Notes under the pieces: model-generated
The model's input: only the letters and a program-made list of their open reading frames with translations
Told to the model about the DNA's origin: nothing
Database searches by the model: none
Program-made: the position numbers and the translations under genes
Shown here: positions 62,400 to 64,000 of the stretch, piece after piece
How the letters are laid out: the number at the start of each line of letters is the position of its first letter
How positions within the stretch are numbered: position 1 is the first letter of the stretch
Source: Epiperipatus broadwayi
Taxonomy: Eukaryota; Onychophora; Udeonychophora; Euonychophora; Peripatidae
DNA: 64,000 bases
Direction of reading: 5' to 3'
Assembly: GCA_028023455.1 (NCBI GenBank)
Contig: JAQFVV010000029.1
Location: forward strand, 10,458,644 to 10,522,643

Positions 62400-63300
62400 T
62401 AATGATTAATAAAAATGCTCAAGTTTTTATAAAAAGATATGTTAGTGACAATCTATATTTAACAAAAGCCAAAGGCAAATAGATTTTTTCTTAGAAAATA
62501 TTAATAAATTATAAGACAAAAAGAAACAAAGTTAGCATATTTAGATATTATGCTAATAAAATTATGTATTAAAGGTAAATGCAAACTAGAAATGACCATA
62601 TATATATATATAAACTAATATTGATAATAATATAATTAATTGAAATTCAAATATGGACAAAAAAATATAAGTTCAAGAATGTATAGGGCTATAAGTTATT
62701 CTTCAAATAAGGGGATTATAGTAATCAGGAAAAATTAATAATTAAAGAATTTAAAAATAAAGATTATTCAATAAAACTTATAAAATATGATATAAAATTA
62801 TTAGAAGATTCAATAAAAAAAGAAAAAAATATTAATAATGATAAATGCAATAAAAATAAATATATGGATATAAAAACTTATAACAACAACATAATAAAAA
62901 ATATAAATAAAATTTAAAATAATAAAAGAAAAAAACATACTTAATATATTAGACAATAAATATATTGAAAATGTAAAAATTTGTATAAATGATGCATATA
63001 AAATTGAATACAAAACATGTCAAGCAAATAATATCAAAAATAATTATGTAGATGACACAAAGAATTCAATTTATATAAGATTAATCCACCACAAATATGA
63101 TAAAAGATCACTTATTTGTTTACATTCACTAGAGATAGGATATAAACTTAAAAAAGATGGCGTACAAATAATTCATCAATGAAAGTAACAAAAGGGATAC
63201 AAAAATTAACGAAACTATCATAAATAAAAATTCTAAATCAATTTTAAATAGACACGTGAGTTCGAAAACAGTACTTTTATAAAAATATAGTTTATTAAAT
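62400..63300 (+). pseudogene. Penelope-like RT end, linker and GIY-YIG endonuclease (plus copy)
   Basis: Broken frames give KRYVSDNLYLTKAKG (for RYVDD) near 62440 and AYLDIMLIKL-CIKGKCKLE near 62545, matching the FLDI...G-x-L-x-T-x-[VI]YRKPT region. NQEKLIIKEFKNKDYSIKLI follows near 62740, then near 63020-63190 YVDDTKNSIYIRLIHHKYD and HSLEIGYKLKKDGVQIIH. The last two match the GIY-YIG nuclease pattern with its [RK]-x-x-x-HK and H-S-x-E-x-GH blocks. RT and nuclease in this order define Penelope-like elements. Confidence 0.65.
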
Positions 63301-63831
63301 AAATATATAGATTAAAAATAGAATAAGAAATAATTTAAAAGATGTTCATAGAGGAATTAATACACAAAGTATAAGGCAGTTTAAATTTTGTTAGTTAAAA
63401 GTTTTTATAGGTAAAGGAGATAAGGTTATATATATTAAAAAGAATTAAAATTTTTGAAAAAAGTAGAAATGACAATTATATAATAATTTAGCAGTGCATG
63501 ATTAAGACTGTAATGGAATAATTAAAATGATAAAAATAAAATAAAATTATTAAAAAGTTTTAAAGTTATATAAATATATATTAAAAATATAAAACAATTT
63601 ATGCAAAAGAAATCAAACAAAAATAAGAATAAAAACATGAAGACTGATGTTTATAAAATTATTAAAAATATACAAAGATATATTACTATTGTGTGCATTA
63701 AAATATTAGTATTTTGAAAAATCTATAATAGAAAATATTATATGTAATATGTTATGTAATTAATTATACCTGTTTATGTATATATAAATATGTACTAATT
63801 GTATTGTCATATATATTTAAATAGTGTAGGT

Positions 63832-63858
63832 CTGATGAAGGCTGTTTGTCAATTGAAA
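63832..63858 (+). ncRNA. degraded hammerhead-like motif at the Penelope-like 3' end
   Basis: CTGATGA (63832-63838) and TTGAAAC (63853-63859) are spaced as in a hammerhead, but the stem between them pairs poorly and no stem I partner was found. The inverted copy has CTCATAAAGACTGCTGATC at about 60866-60884, more degraded. Confidence 0.35.
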
Positions 63859-64000
63859 CAAAAGAAAATATCGAGGAATACATTTTATTAGATTGCATGT
63901 AAAATGTGATTTTATAAAGGCGTATAAATACTATTATTTAGATATACAAAAATCAATGCATAAAGAAATAAAAAGAACTCTTTTTGGCATGATATTTTAT

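Larger units (their letters stand above)
60812..63930. mobile_element. two head-to-head Penelope-like element copies
   Basis: 60812-61990 (minus) and 62650-63930 (plus) are long inverted copies of the same sequence, collinear from the RT/linker part to the 3' end. The plus copy extends left to at least 62400. Both end in the same GAAAATATC-AGGAATA block. The inverted, 5'-truncated arrangement is well known for Penelope-like elements. Confidence 0.68.

Noticed and set aside
62810-63013. 67-codon hydrophobic minus-strand frame
   Set aside because: Antisense of the A-rich linker of the Penelope-like copy; the F/I/Y-rich composition is an artefact.

Overview
The window is very AT-rich (by eye well over 70% A+T), has no operon-like layout, and carries spliced exons, a tRNA-derived SINE, LINEs, an LTR element, Penelope-like elements and many fold-back repeats. 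It is therefore nuclear DNA of an animal, most likely an invertebrate with a large repeat-rich genome. The species cannot be named from the sequence: the repeat families would fit molluscs, chelicerates or cnidarians.

One protein-coding gene can be supported. It lies on the minus strand. Exons at 59124-59190, 34361-34434 and 21894-22502 have good splice sites and join in one reading frame (phases 2/0, 0/2 and 2/2) across introns of about 24.7 and 11.9 kb. The product segment (about 250 residues) is basic, serine-rich and probably disordered, and I do not recognise the family. Its start and end lie outside the window or were not found. A plus-strand exon candidate at 35036-35125 encodes a coiled-coil-like peptide and could belong to a nested gene.

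Everything else is mobile DNA in various stages of decay. From left to right: fold-back elements and a TA-flanked MITE (8.8-10 kb); an RT relic (10.9 kb); a nearly full-length RTE-type LINE (13.1-16.4 kb, minus); a perfect hairpin (20.9 kb); a tRNA-like retroposon with target-site duplication (23.5 kb); fold-back elements (24.6, 25.1-25.6, 26.7 kb); two tandem arrays (27.1-28.4 and 29.4-30.4 kb); a decayed second LINE (37.3-40.35 kb, minus); a Gypsy relic with two LTRs (42.5-44.85 kb); SINE-like repeats (45.1, 47.4, 50.0, 52.7 kb); an unidentified island richer in CpG (48.2-49.8 kb); a palindromic element (57.0-57.5 kb); another RT relic (57.6-58.4 kb); and two head-to-head Penelope-like copies (60.8-63.9 kb).

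The most interesting theme is hammerhead-ribozyme-like motifs. At least three repeat families carry a CTGATGA-type core, a short stem, GAAA, a short hairpin and a closing stem I. These are the 57-kb palindrome, the 414-418 bp tandem/inverted array at 27-28 kb with its relative at 29-30 kb, and the SINE-like family with a tRNA-type B box at 45-53 kb. A degenerate form also sits at the 3' ends of the Penelope-like copies. The layout resembles known ribozyme-bearing retroelements (Penelope-like pLTRs, animal retrozymes, schistosome Sm-alpha-type SINEs). Most copies have core substitutions and are probably inactive.
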